A stretch of 64,000 nucleotides of DNA from Lutibacter oceani (GTDB taxonomy: Bacteria > Bacteroidota > Bacteroidia > Flavobacteriales > Flavobacteriaceae), in the NCBI RefSeq assembly GCF_003384935.1, contig NZ_QTTQ01000009.1:310001-374000 (forward strand). Reading direction: 5' to 3'. The notes below the pieces were generated by a model. It did not search any database. It was not told the origin of the DNA and was given only the letters and a program-made list of their open reading frames with translations. The stretch's first letter is position 1. Every line of letters begins with the position of its first letter. This document shows, piece by piece, positions 11,086-19,719 of the stretch. The position numbers and the translations under genes were made by a program.

Positions 11086-11991
11086 TTAAGCTAATGTTGC
11101 TATTCTTAATTTGGCACTTCTAGCCCTGTTGTTTTCTTTTATTTCAGAAAAACCTGGAACTATTAATTTCCCTACTTTTTTCATTGGTACGGTTATATTA
11201 CCATAAAAATCTTTTTCGGGTTCACCTTCAAACAATCCGCTTCTAATAAATCTTTTTACAAGTCGATCTTCTAAAGAATGATAAGAAATTACACTTAATC
11301 TTCCACCTTCATTTAAGATCTCAGGCACTTGCAACAAAAAATCTTTCAATACTTCAATTTCCTGATTTACTTCAATTCTAATACCTTGAAATATTTGAGC
11401 CAACACTTTATGCTCAACTGCTTTTGGCACAAATTCACTCAAAACTTGCTTTAACTCAAAACTTGTTTTTATCTTTTTTTCTGAACGTGCTTCTACTATT
11501 TTTTTTGCAATTGCTCGAGCATTTCTCATTTCACTATATTGAAATAAGATAGTACTCAACTTCTCCTCATCATAATTATTAACAACCTCATAAGCTGATA
11601 GCTCTCCCTCCTTGTTCATTCTCATATCCAATTCAGCATCAAAACGAGTTGAAAAACCTCTTTCAGCTTCATCAAATTGATGTGAAGAAACACCTAAATC
11701 AGCCAAAATTCCATCTACTTTTTTAATGCCATAAAACCTTAAATACCTTTTTATGAATCTGAAATTTTGGGGTATTAAAGTAAATCTATCATCTTCAATT
11801 ATATTTCTTTGCGCATCTTCATCTTGATCAAAAGCAAACAACTTTCCTTTTTCATTTAACCTACTCAAAATCTCTTTTGAATGACCACCTCCACCAAAAG
11901 TAACATCCACATAAATGCCATCAGGTTTAATATTTAAACCATCAACACTTTCTTTTAATAATACAGGTTTATGATACTCCATCGTCGTCAT
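11086..11991 (-). CDS. rsmH: 16S rRNA (cytosine1402-N4)-methyltransferase RsmH
   Basis: A 301-residue SAM-dependent methyltransferase (MraW) that modifies C1402 in the decoding centre of 16S rRNA. The SAM-binding motif DVTFGGGGHSKEIL is near residues 30-43, and YHSLEDRLVKRF and the C-terminal NNRARSAKLRIA are typical. The first ATG (11991) overlaps mraZ by 23 bases; a second ATG three codons later (MEYHKPVLL) is an equally plausible start. It is the second gene of the dcw operon. Confidence 0.96.
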   Translation of the reverse strand: MTTMEYHKPVLLKESVDGLNIKPDGIYVDVTFGGGGHSKEILSRLNEKGKLFAFDQDEDAQRNIIEDDRFTLIPQNFRFIKRYLRFYGIKKVDGILADLGVSSHQFDEAERGFSTRFDAELDMRMNKEGELSAYEVVNNYDEEKLSTILFQYSEMRNARAIAKKIVEARSEKKIKTSFELKQVLSEFVPKAVEHKVLAQIFQGIRIEVNQEIEVLKDFLLQVPEILNEGGRLSVISYHSLEDRLVKRFIRSGLFEGEPEKDFYGNITVPMKKVGKLIVPGFSEIKENNRARSAKLRIATLA

Positions 11992-12442
11992 TTGTTACAT
12001 TTCCCATAACTTCTTCCGCTAAATCAGCAAAATCAATAGTTGCATCATCAATAGCCTTTTCGTATTTATCTTTATCCCAAATCTCTATAATATTTAAAGC
12101 TGACGATAAAACCACATTTTTTGTTATTCCGGCAAAAGACTGTAAATCTTTCGGAATTAGCAACCTTCCAGAATTATCTAATTCAATAATTTTAACCCCC
12201 GCAGTAAAACGACGAATAAAATCATTATTCTTTTTATTAAATCTGTTTAGCTTATTCACTTTCTCCATTAAAACATTCCATTCAGACATTGGGTACAACT
12301 CCAAACATGACTGAAATACAGCGCGTTTCAAAACAAAACCATCTTCCACAATTGGATCAAGCTGTTTTTTTAATGCAGCAGAAAGCAGCAGCCTTCCTTT
12401 GGCATCAGCTTTTCCTTCATATGTTCCAATTAAATTTACCAT
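11969..12442 (-). CDS. mraZ: Transcriptional regulator MraZ
   Basis: A 157-residue protein of two SpoVT/AbrB-like half-domains. MraZ binds DNA as a ring-shaped oligomer and controls its own dcw operon. The start is set at the ATG at 12440-12442, giving MVNLIGTYEGKADAKGR, the normal family N-terminus. The open frame extends 17 codons further, but those codons cover the -7 element and the first operator box and are not protein-like. DAKGRLLLSAALKK and the second copy LDNSGRLLIPKDL are the paired DNA-binding segments. It is the first gene of the dcw operon. Confidence 0.95.
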   Translation of the reverse strand: MVNLIGTYEGKADAKGRLLLSAALKKQLDPIVEDGFVLKRAVFQSCLELYPMSEWNVLMEKVNKLNRFNKKNNDFIRRFTAGVKIIELDNSGRLLIPKDLQSFAGITKNVVLSSALNIIEIWDKDKYEKAIDDATIDFADLAEEVMGNVTNDDDGVS

Positions 12443-12460
12443 TATGACTTTGTATAAAAT

Positions 12461-12468
12461 CAAAAGTA
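12461..12468 (-). promoter_or_regulatory. dcw operon promoter, -7 element
   Basis: The minus strand reads TACTTTTG, an exact match to the Bacteroidota -7 consensus TAnnTTTG, 18 bases before the mraZ ATG. A -33 TTG at normal spacing is not obvious; that region is instead occupied by the MraZ boxes. Confidence 0.6.
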
Positions 12469-12478
12469 TAAATTTTTT

Positions 12479-12503
12479 CCCACATTTTTCCACTTTTACC
12501 CAC
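12479..12503 (-). promoter_or_regulatory. MraZ operator: three 10-bp-spaced boxes
   Basis: On the minus strand the sequence reads GTGGG, GTGGA, GTGGG at 12503-12499, 12493-12489 and 12483-12479, exactly 10 bases apart. MraZ operators in other bacteria are direct TGGGN/GTGGG repeats at this period just upstream of mraZ. The boxes lie immediately upstream of the -7 element, so bound MraZ would cover the -33 region and repress. A further GTGGT at 12524-12520 is 21 bases out and may be a degenerate box. Confidence 0.8.
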
Positions 12504-12593
12504 TTTGTTGATAACTTTTACCACAACTACTGTTTTTACAGTTACTTCAATGAAAAACAGTTAATTAATAATAAAAACGCTACCCTATAGAAA

Positions 12594-12626
12594 TTAACCG
12601 TATTTTCGAAAAAAAAACTACCTTTG
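12594..12626 (+). promoter_or_regulatory. Promoter of hydrolase-engB-rluA operon
   Basis: An exact -7 match TACCTTTG occurs at 12619-12626, about 25 bases before the hydrolase ATG. A weak -33 candidate, TTAAC, lies about 20 bases upstream. It is divergent from the dcw promoter. Confidence 0.55.
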
Positions 12627-12651
12627 CAGAAGGCTTAAAAATTGAAATTTA

Positions 12652-13416
12652 ATGAGCAAGAATCTTATCAACGAAGGAAAATACTCCTATGTGGAAGCTG
12701 GAGAAGGACAACCAATAATTGTTCTTCATGGGCTAATGGGTGGGTTAAGTAATTTTGATGCAGTACTAAACCATTTTTCTAAACAAGGATATAGAGTTAT
12801 AATTCCTGAATTACCAATATATAAACTTCCTTTATTAAAAACCAATGTTAAAAATTTATCGAAGTTTTTAAAGGAATTTATGAGCTATAAAAAAATTGAC
12901 AAGGCTATTTTACTTGGAAATTCTTTAGGAGGACATATTGCGTTGTATTTTACTAAATTAAATGCAAAAAATGTTGCTGGCTTGGTATTAACAGGAAGTT
13001 CTGGATTGTATGAAAAATCAATGGGTGATACCTATCCAAAAAGAGGAAATTACGAGTATATTAAATCCAAAACCGAAGAGGTTTTTTTCGATCCTAAAGT
13101 AGCAACAAAAGAAGTTGTTGATGAAATTTTTGACTCTGTAAATGACCGAAGTAAAGTAATAAAAACATTGGCAATTGCAAAAAGTGCAATTAGACATAAT
13201 ATGGCAAATGATTTACCAAATATGGCAACACCAACCTGTATTATTTGGGGAAAAAATGATACCGTTACACCACCAGAAGTAGCTGTTGATTTCCAAAAAC
13301 TAATGCCTGATGCTAATTTATACTGGGTTGATAAATGCGGACACGCACCTATGATGGAACATCCAGAAGAATTTAATAGAATTCTTGAAAATTGGTTAAA
13401 TGAGAGAAACCTATAA
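12652..13416 (+). CDS. Alpha/beta-fold hydrolase
   Basis: A 254-residue cytoplasmic protein of the alpha/beta hydrolase superfamily. The oxyanion-hole HG motif (VLHGLMGG) is near residue 25, the nucleophile elbow GNSLGG (Ser ~96) follows, and the catalytic acid and histidine are probably in WGKNDTVTPP and KCGHAPMMEHP at about 200 and 230. Together these give a complete Ser-Asp-His triad. The substrate is unknown; the fold covers esterases, C-C hydrolases and others. It is followed three bases later by engB, and this pairing is something I associate with Flavobacteria. Confidence 0.85.
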   Translation: MSKNLINEGKYSYVEAGEGQPIIVLHGLMGGLSNFDAVLNHFSKQGYRVIIPELPIYKLPLLKTNVKNLSKFLKEFMSYKKIDKAILLGNSLGGHIALYFTKLNAKNVAGLVLTGSSGLYEKSMGDTYPKRGNYEYIKSKTEEVFFDPKVATKEVVDEIFDSVNDRSKVIKTLAIAKSAIRHNMANDLPNMATPTCIIWGKNDTVTPPEVAVDFQKLMPDANLYWVDKCGHAPMMEHPEEFNRILENWLNERNL

Positions 13417-13419
13417 ACA

Positions 13420-14031
13420 ATGAAAATTAAAACCGCTGATTTTGTAATCAGCAATAGTGATGTTTCTAAATGTCCAAAAGAAAGACTTCCTGAGTACGCA
13501 TTTATAGGAAGATCTAATGTTGGAAAATCTTCCTTAATAAATATGTTAACTGGTCAAAATAAGTTAGCAAAAACATCTGGAAGACCCGGTAAAACACAAC
13601 TTATAAACCATTTTAAAATAAATAATAATTGGTTTTTGGTTGATTTACCTGGCTATGGCTATGCAAAAGTTTCAAAGAGTATAAAAAAAACATTTCAAAG
13701 TTTTATTAAAAACTACTTTTTACAACGTGAACAACTAATTTGCACCTTTGTTTTAGTAGATTGCAGACATGAACCTCAAAAGATTGATTTAGAGTTTATG
13801 GAGTTTTTAGGTGAAAATGAGATTCCTTTTTGTATTATTTTTACAAAATCTGATAAACTAAAACTTTCTGAATTGAATAGAAATATTAAAAACTATTCAA
13901 AAAAAATGACGAATACAATTTGGGAAGAAATGCCACAATATTTTATTACTTCAGCAACTTCATCTGACGGAAAAGAAGAATTACTTAATTTTATTGGTGA
14001 TATAAATCAAAGTTTAGAAGATAATTTATAA
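13420..14031 (+). CDS. engB: Ribosome biogenesis GTPase EngB/YsxC
   Basis: A 203-residue TrmE-Era-EngA-EngB-family GTPase needed for large-subunit ribosome assembly. All G motifs are present: G1 GRSNVGKSS (30-38), G2 region [11 protein letters not shown]3 [10 protein letters not shown]4 TKSDK and G5 [10 protein letters not shown]. The length is typical. It lies between the hydrolase (3 bases) and the pseudouridine synthase (1 base), so the three are surely co-transcribed. Confidence 0.96.
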   Translation: MKIKTADFVISNSDVSKCPKERLPEYAFIGRSNVGKSSLINMLTGQNKLAKTSGRPGKTQLINHFKINNNWFLVDLPGYGYAKVSKSIKKTFQSFIKNYFLQREQLICTFVLVDCRHEPQKIDLEFMEFLGENEIPFCIIFTKSDKLKLSELNRNIKNYSKKMTNTIWEEMPQYFITSATSSDGKEELLNFIGDINQSLEDNL

Positions 14032-14032
14032 A

Positions 14033-14722
14033 ATGGCTTCAACCAAAAACAATTTAGAAGTTTTATTCGAAGACAATCACCTAATTGTTGTAAACAAAAA
14101 ATCAGGAGACATTGTTCAAGGTGATAAAACAGGAGATACACCTTTAAGCGAAATTGTTAAGGAATATATTAAAGACAAATACAACAAACCTGGTAATGTA
14201 TTTTTAGGAGTTGTTCATAGACTGGATAGACCAACAACTGGAATTGTAGTATTTGCACGAACCTCAAAAGCGTTGGAACGTTTTAATAAAATGTTACGCA
14301 ATAAGGAGGTTAACAAAACCTATTGGGCAGTTGTAAAAAACAAACCTTTAAAAACTGAAGACACACTTATTGGGTATTTAAGAAAAAATCCGAAGAATAA
14401 TAAATCAACCTCTTATTCTTCTGAAATTGATGGAAGTAAAAAAGCAATACTTCATTACAAAACAATTAAATCTCTTGATAATTATTACCTGCTAGAAATT
14501 GATTTAGAAACCGGAAGACACCACCAAATCCGTTGCCAGCTAGCTTCAATTGGAAGCCCAATCAAAGGCGATTTAAAATACGGTTTTGATAGAAGTAATA
14601 AAGATGCCAGCATTCATTTGCATGCGCGAAAAATTGAATTTATTCACCCTGTTACTAAAGAACAGATTTTAATAATTGCCCCTACTCCAAATGAAGTTAT
14701 TTGGAATGCGTGTAACTTATAA
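14033..14722 (+). CDS. RluA-family RNA pseudouridine synthase
   Basis: A 229-residue pseudouridine synthase with the family signature HRLDRPTTG (62-70), in which Asp65 is the catalytic aspartate. No N-terminal S4 domain is present, as in the short RluA/RluC-like or TruC-like forms. The RNA substrate, rRNA or tRNA position, cannot be assigned from sequence by eye. It is the last gene of the three-gene plus-strand operon. It ends 28 bases from the convergent argH with no clear terminator between them. Confidence 0.92.
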   Translation: MASTKNNLEVLFEDNHLIVVNKKSGDIVQGDKTGDTPLSEIVKEYIKDKYNKPGNVFLGVVHRLDRPTTGIVVFARTSKALERFNKMLRNKEVNKTYWAVVKNKPLKTEDTLIGYLRKNPKNNKSTSYSSEIDGSKKAILHYKTIKSLDNYYLLEIDLETGRHHQIRCQLASIGSPIKGDLKYGFDRSNKDASIHLHARKIEFIHPVTKEQILIIAPTPNEVIWNACNL

Positions 14723-14750
14723 TTACGAATAAAAAAGTATTGCATTAATT

Positions 14751-16031
14751 TTATTTGACGCTATTTTTCTTAGCTACAATTTCATCTAAACATAAATTAC
14801 CTACACTTCCTTTATGCGTATGATTTACAGTTTTATCAGGATGAAAAGTACCTTCATTTATATTTTTACCTACAATTTTATAGGCATCTCTAAAAGGTGT
14901 TCCATTTTGAACCAATTTATTAACTTCCTCAACACTAAATAAATACAAGTATTTTTCTTCTTCAACAATATTTTTTCTTACACCTATATTTCTTAAAGAA
15001 TAGGTTAACATTTCCAAACAAGATTTTAGAGTTGAAAAAGATGGAATCAACCCTTCTTTCAACATTTGCAAATCTCTATGGTAACCGCTTGGCAAGTTAT
15101 TTGTAATTAATGTAAATTCATAAGGCAAAGCTTGTAATTTGTTGCACTTTCCTCTAATTAACTCAAAAACATCCGGATTTTTTTTATGGGGCATAATACT
15201 AGACCCTGTTGTTAATTCATCTGGAAAAGAGATAAAATTAAAGTTCTGACTCATATACAAACAAATATCCATACTCATTTTTGACAATGTACTTGCAACA
15301 GAACTTATAGCAAATGAAACAGCTTTTTCCAACTTCCCTCTTCCCATTTGAGCTGCAACTGAATTATATTTCAATGTTTCAAAACCTAACAATTTGGTAG
15401 TTTCATCTCTATCAATTGGAAAAGAACTTCCATAACCAGCTGCAGATCCTAATGGATTTTGATCTGCAACTTTATAAGCTGCTTTTAAAAAGTAAATATC
15501 ATCAATTAAGGTTTCAGCATATGCAGAAAACCACATTCCAAATGATGATGGCATTGCAACTTGTAAATGCGTATAACCTGGTAATAATACGTTTTTATAC
15601 TGCTCAGCCAGCGAAATTAATAAATCGAATAATTCATCAACTTCGGCATTAATTTCTTTTAAAGCATCTTTTAAATACAAATGCACATCTACTAAAACCT
15701 GGTCGTTTCTAGAGCGTGCAGTATGAATTTTTTTACCTGTATCGCCTAACTTTTCAGTTAATAAAAACTCAACTTTTGAGTGCACATCTTCAAAAGAATC
15801 TTCAATAGTGAATTTTCCTTCTTCAATAGTTTTTAAAATTACGTTTAATTCAATTTCTAAATTTTTAATTTCTTCAGAAGTTAACAAACCTATTTTATGT
15901 AACATTTTAGCATGTGCTAAATTTCCAATTACATCATATTTTGCTAAAATTAAATCTAACTCTCTGTCATTACCAACAGTAAATAAATCTATTTTTTTAT
16001 CGGTTGAAAATCCTTTATCCCAAAGTTTCAT
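14751..16031 (-). CDS. argH: Argininosuccinate lyase ArgH
   Basis: A 426-residue member of the fumarase/aspartase superfamily that splits argininosuccinate into arginine and fumarate, the last step of the pathway. The signature GSSIMPHKKNP is at 276-286, and HTARSRNDQ (about 103-111) and the TGYTHLQ-like PGYTHLQVAMP segments are conserved. It is about 30 residues shorter than the E. coli protein. It is the last gene of the arg-pro operon, 63 bases after argE. Confidence 0.96.
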   Translation of the reverse strand: MKLWDKGFSTDKKIDLFTVGNDRELDLILAKYDVIGNLAHAKMLHKIGLLTSEEIKNLEIELNVILKTIEEGKFTIEDSFEDVHSKVEFLLTEKLGDTGKKIHTARSRNDQVLVDVHLYLKDALKEINAEVDELFDLLISLAEQYKNVLLPGYTHLQVAMPSSFGMWFSAYAETLIDDIYFLKAAYKVADQNPLGSAAGYGSSFPIDRDETTKLLGFETLKYNSVAAQMGRGKLEKAVSFAISSVASTLSKMSMDICLYMSQNFNFISFPDELTTGSSIMPHKKNPDVFELIRGKCNKLQALPYEFTLITNNLPSGYHRDLQMLKEGLIPSFSTLKSCLEMLTYSLRNIGVRKNIVEEEKYLYLFSVEEVNKLVQNGTPFRDAYKIVGKNINEGTFHPDKTVNHTHKGSVGNLCLDEIVAKKNSVK

Positions 16032-16094
16032 AATTATTGTTTTTTTAGTCTTCTAATAAAAGTGATTTCGACCCCGCTCAATCACCAATATTTT

Positions 16095-17153
16095 TTATAC
16101 TATTTCATTTAATATTTTAATATATAATTCTATCCCTTCTTCAATTTCGTTCAAATAAATAAACTCATCAGCTGTATGCGAACGCAAACTTTGCCCCGGT
16201 CCTAGCTTTAATGAAGGGCATGTTAAAACTGCCTGATCTGAAAGTGTTGGAGAACCGTATGTTTCTCTTCCTAATTTAATTCCAGCTTTTACAATTGGAT
16301 GTTCTTTTGGTATTGAAGATGAATTCAATCTCAAAGACCTCGGACAAACTTCGGATTTTACGTTTGACTGAATAATTTCAAAAACTTCTTGGTTTGAATA
16401 CGCATCTGTTACACGTACATCCACCACATATTTACAACTTGCAGGAATTACATTATGCTGACTTCCTGCTTCAATTTGAGTAACTGTCATTTTTACTTTT
16501 CCCAATGTTTCAGATACTTTGGGAAATTCAAAAGTTTGAAACCAATTTATATCTTCCATTGCATTGTAAATTGCGTTATCTCCAACTCCATGAGCTGCGT
16601 GACCGGCGGTTCCTTTTGCCTCGCAATTTAAAACCATTAATCCTTTTTCTGCAATAGCTAAATTCATTAAAGTTGGTTCGCCAACAATGGCAAAATCAAT
16701 TTCAGGAATAATTTTCAACATTGAATTTAAACCATTTGGTCCTGAATTTTCTTCTTCAGCAGAAGCCACAATAACAAAGTTATATTTTAAATTTTCTCTG
16801 TTATAAAAATACGTAAACGTTGCCAACAAAGAAACTAAACAACCGCCGGCATCATTACTTCCTAAACCATATAATTTCCCATCTGTAATTTCTGGGTTTA
16901 AAGGGTTACGCGTGTACCCTTTATTTGGTTTTACTGTATCATGGTGCGAGTTCAACAAAATTGTTTTTTTAGAGCTATCAAAATGTTTATTTTTTGCCCA
17001 AACATTGTGTTTATCACTTTCAAAAGAAATTTCGTGATGCGAAAAATATTGCATAATTAACAAAGCTGTTTCATTCTCTTCTCCTGAAAACGATTGCTTT
17101 GAAATTAATTCTTTCAATAATTCTATAGCTTCAACTGTAAGTTGTTGTATCAT
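16095..17153 (-). CDS. argE: M20 family deacylase, N-acyl-citrulline/ornithine deacylase (ArgE-type)
   Basis: A 352-residue metallo-amidohydrolase of the M20 family. Metal-binding residues are visible in SHHDTV (His70, Asp72), SNDAGG (Asp101) and SAEEENSG (Glu133/134), with the dimerisation domain between. In bacteria that use an N-acyl-ornithine transcarbamylase, this enzyme removes the acyl group from N-acyl-citrulline rather than from acetylornithine. I infer that role because argF' and argG flank the pathway here and no argJ is seen. It lies between argB (1 base) and argH. Confidence 0.88.
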   Translation of the reverse strand: MIQQLTVEAIELLKELISKQSFSGEENETALLIMQYFSHHEISFESDKHNVWAKNKHFDSSKKTILLNSHHDTVKPNKGYTRNPLNPEITDGKLYGLGSNDAGGCLVSLLATFTYFYNRENLKYNFVIVASAEEENSGPNGLNSMLKIIPEIDFAIVGEPTLMNLAIAEKGLMVLNCEAKGTAGHAAHGVGDNAIYNAMEDINWFQTFEFPKVSETLGKVKMTVTQIEAGSQHNVIPASCKYVVDVRVTDAYSNQEVFEIIQSNVKSEVCPRSLRLNSSSIPKEHPIVKAGIKLGRETYGSPTLSDQAVLTCPSLKLGPGQSLRSHTADEFIYLNEIEEGIELYIKILNEIV

Positions 17154-17154
17154 T

Positions 17155-17937
17155 TTATAATGTTAATGTGGTATATAATTTTATTGATTCTTTTACTAAA
17201 GTAACATCACCTATTTTCACTTTATTAACACCTTTTTCTAAAGCATTAAAGCAATTATGCAATTTAGGTAACATTCCATCTGAAATAATTCCTTTATCCA
17301 CTAATTTTGGGTAAGTTTTAGAATTAATTTCTTTAATTACAGAATTTTTATCTTCAATATTTTCTAAAACACCTTTTAATTCAAATACAAAATTTAAATC
17401 TGTAAGGTACAATTCACTCATTCCAATAGCTACTTCTGAAGCAATAGTATCGGCATTTGTATTTAATAATTGTCCGTTTTTATCATGGGTAATTGCGCAA
17501 AAAACTGGAGTAACATTATTTTGAAGTAACAAATGAATAAATTGAGAATTTATAGCATCTACATCTCCGGCAAAACCATAATCAACATCTTTTACAATAC
17601 GCTTATGAGCCAAAATACAATTAGCATCCACACCAGACAAGCCTATAGCATTACAACTATACTTTTGAAGTTGAGCTGCAATGTTCTTATTCAATAAACC
17701 AGCATAAACCATAGTTACAACCTCAACTGTAGCTGCATCTGTTACACGTCTTCCATTAATCATTTTAGACTCTAAACCCATTGCAGAAGAAATCTCAGAA
17801 GCTCTTTTACCACCACCATGAACCAATATTTTTGGTCCTTTTAAAGCTGCAAAATCTTTAAGAAACGCATTTAATACTGTTTCATTATTAATAACATTTC
17901 CTCCTATTTTAACTATTTGTAAGGTTTGTTTACTCAT
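17155..17937 (-). CDS. argB: N-acetylglutamate (or N-acylglutamate) kinase ArgB
   Basis: A 260-residue amino-acid kinase phosphorylating N-acylglutamate. KIGGNVI near the N-terminus and VHGGGKR near residue 40 form the phosphate-binding loops, and NTNADTIASEVA binds the nucleotide. It lacks the N-terminal helix found in arginine-inhibited hexameric NAGKs, so simple allosteric inhibition by arginine is not obvious. That would fit control by the attenuator upstream of the operon. A 50-base gap containing a small dispersed repeat separates it from argF'. Confidence 0.94.
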   Translation of the reverse strand: MSKQTLQIVKIGGNVINNETVLNAFLKDFAALKGPKILVHGGGKRASEISSAMGLESKMINGRRVTDAATVEVVTMVYAGLLNKNIAAQLQKYSCNAIGLSGVDANCILAHKRIVKDVDYGFAGDVDAINSQFIHLLLQNNVTPVFCAITHDKNGQLLNTNADTIASEVAIGMSELYLTDLNFVFELKGVLENIEDKNSVIKEINSKTYPKLVDKGIISDGMLPKLHNCFNALEKGVNKVKIGDVTLVKESIKLYTTLTL

Positions 17938-17955
17938 TTTAAATATATGCTGAGA

Positions 17956-17979
17956 TTCTGAAACAAGTTCAGAATGACG
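17956..17979. repeat. Dispersed hairpin repeat between argF' and argB
   Basis: TTCTGAA-ACAAG-TTCAGAA followed by TGACG. A near-identical 24-mer (TTCTGAAATAAATTCAGAA then TGACG) is embedded in the large inverted repeat at 47842-47865, so this is a member of an intergenic repeat family. It lies inside the arg operon. Confidence 0.75.
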
Positions 17980-17987
17980 ATTTATGA

Positions 17988-18935
17988 TTATAAATTCTCC
18001 AATATTTTTTTCAATACAATTTGCGCTGAATAGGTTCTGTTGTTGGCTTGCTGAATCACAATTGAATTTTCTGAATCTATCACCTCATCAGTAACAATTA
18101 CGTTTCTGCGCACTGGTAAACAGTGCATAAATTTACCATTATTTGTCAGTTTCATTTTATCAGCTGTTAGCATCCAATCAGAATCGCTTTTCATAACTTC
18201 TCCATATTCTTTAAACGAACTCCAATTTTTAACATACACAAAATCAGCATTTTCAAATGCCTTTTTTTGATTGTATTCTATTTTACAATTTTTGGTAATA
18301 TCAGGATCCAATTCATACCCTTCAGGATGTGTAATTACAAAATCAGCATCTTGTAATTGCATCATTTCAACAAATGAATTTGCCACCGCATGTGGCAATG
18401 CTTTTGGATGTGGTGCCCAAGACAAAACAACTTTAGGTTTATGCGTTGTTTTGTATTCTTCCATAGTAATAGCATCTGCTAAGGCTTGCAGTGGATGCCC
18501 TGTTGCACTTTCCATATTAACTATGGGTATCCCAGCATATTTTTTGAAATTTTCAAGCACAATTTCTTCCTTATCTTTTTCTTTATCTGTTAATGAAGCA
18601 AATGCTCTAATTGCAACTAAATCGCAATATTGCGCTATAACTTTAGCTGCTTCTTTTACATGTTCAGACTTACTTTGATTCATTACAACTCCATCTTCAA
18701 ACTCTAATTCCCATCCTTCACTTCCAAAATTCATTACTATGCAATTTAAACCTAAGTTTTGAGCTGCTTTTTGAGTACTTAAACGCGTTCGTAAACTATT
18801 GTTAAAAAATAATAAACAAATAGTTTTTCCTTTACCCAGAAAACTAAATTCCAGTTCATTTTTCTTTAATTCAATACTTTCCTGAACTGTTTTTTTTAAG
18901 TCGTCTAAATCATTGATATTTAGGTAATGTCTCAT
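17988..18935 (-). CDS. argF': N-acyl-L-ornithine carbamoyltransferase (ArgF')
   Basis: A 315-residue transcarbamylase that carbamoylates N-acetyl- or N-succinyl-ornithine instead of free ornithine. The carbamoyl-phosphate loop is altered from the usual STRT to FFNNSLRTRLST (about 45-56), and the C-terminal HCLPVRRNVIV segment is characteristic of the AOTCase/SOTCase group of Xanthomonas and Bacteroides. From memory, a Pro (succinyl) or Glu (acetyl) in a KPEH-like segment separates these two enzymes. Here the segment reads SKSEHV, with serine, so the acyl group cannot be decided. Confidence 0.9.
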   Translation of the reverse strand: MRHYLNINDLDDLKKTVQESIELKKNELEFSFLGKGKTICLLFFNNSLRTRLSTQKAAQNLGLNCIVMNFGSEGWELEFEDGVVMNQSKSEHVKEAAKVIAQYCDLVAIRAFASLTDKEKDKEEIVLENFKKYAGIPIVNMESATGHPLQALADAITMEEYKTTHKPKVVLSWAPHPKALPHAVANSFVEMMQLQDADFVITHPEGYELDPDITKNCKIEYNQKKAFENADFVYVKNWSSFKEYGEVMKSDSDWMLTADKMKLTNNGKFMHCLPVRRNVIVTDEVIDSENSIVIQQANNRTYSAQIVLKKILENL

Positions 18936-18942
18936 TGTAATT

Positions 18943-19719
18943 CTATTTTGTAATTATTTTGGTAAACTCAGATGTTTTATTAATAGCATCTACTATAAAA
19001 TTATCTGCTAATCCATTTACAATCCAAGTTTCAATTTCAGCTTTTTGAGCAATTTCAGCAGCTTCAACTTTAGTTGTCATCCCTCCAGTGCCATGTAAAG
19101 ATATTGAACTTTTGATTTGATTTTTTAATGAATTTATATCAGATGTTTCTTTTATAGTTTTAGCACTTTCTGAATCCATAGATTCTTTTGTATAAATACC
19201 ATTAGTATTTGTTGCAATAATTAATAAATCAACATTTAACAAAGACGCTGTTAATGCCGATAATTTATCATTATCACCAAATTTTATTTCATCTGTTGCA
19301 ACCGTATCATTTTCATTTATAATTGGTATATAGCTATTTTTAACCAATACATTAATGGTGTTTTTTATATTAGTTCTTGATTCTTCTTTTTTAAAATCGG
19401 AATACGATAATAAACACTGTGATGTAAGCAAACCCAATTCTCTAAAACTTTCCTGATAAATACGCATTAAATGTGGTTGTCCAATAGATGCTAATGCTTG
19501 TTTTACATTAATTTCTTTTCCATTACTTTCTAATTGCACAAATTGTTTTGCCACTGCAATTGCTCCTGAAGTTACAATTACAAACTCATAGTTACCTTTT
19601 AAATCGGCAATCTGGCAAGCTATATCTTCAATTTTTCCCCTGGAAATATGGTTGGTTTCTTTTGTTAACACATTAGAACCAATTTTTAATAAAATTCTTT
19701 TTTTATCTGATTTGCCCAT
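18943..19719 (-). CDS. proB: Glutamate 5-kinase ProB, kinase domain only
   Basis: A 258-residue amino-acid kinase for the first step of proline synthesis. It shows LKIGSNVLT at the N-terminus, VTSGAIA (about 50), NENDTVA (about 135) and GTGGMTTKVEAA, the glutamate-5-kinase signature. It lacks the ~100-residue C-terminal PUA domain of the E. coli protein, which is dispensable for catalysis in known enzymes but affects regulation. It overlaps proA by 17 bases, consistent with coupling of the two proline enzymes that channel glutamyl phosphate. Confidence 0.94.
   Translation of the reverse strand: MGKSDKKRILLKIGSNVLTKETNHISRGKIEDIACQIADLKGNYEFVIVTSGAIAVAKQFVQLESNGKEINVKQALASIGQPHLMRIYQESFRELGLLTSQCLLSYSDFKKEESRTNIKNTINVLVKNSYIPIINENDTVATDEIKFGDNDKLSALTASLLNVDLLIIATNTNGIYTKESMDSESAKTIKETSDINSLKNQIKSSISLHGTGGMTTKVEAAEIAQKAEIETWIVNGLADNFIVDAINKTSEFTKIITK

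Noticed and set aside
12443-12493. 17-codon N-terminal extension of mraZ
   Set aside because: It overlaps the promoter and the first operator box; the family N-terminus is MVNLIGTYEGK.
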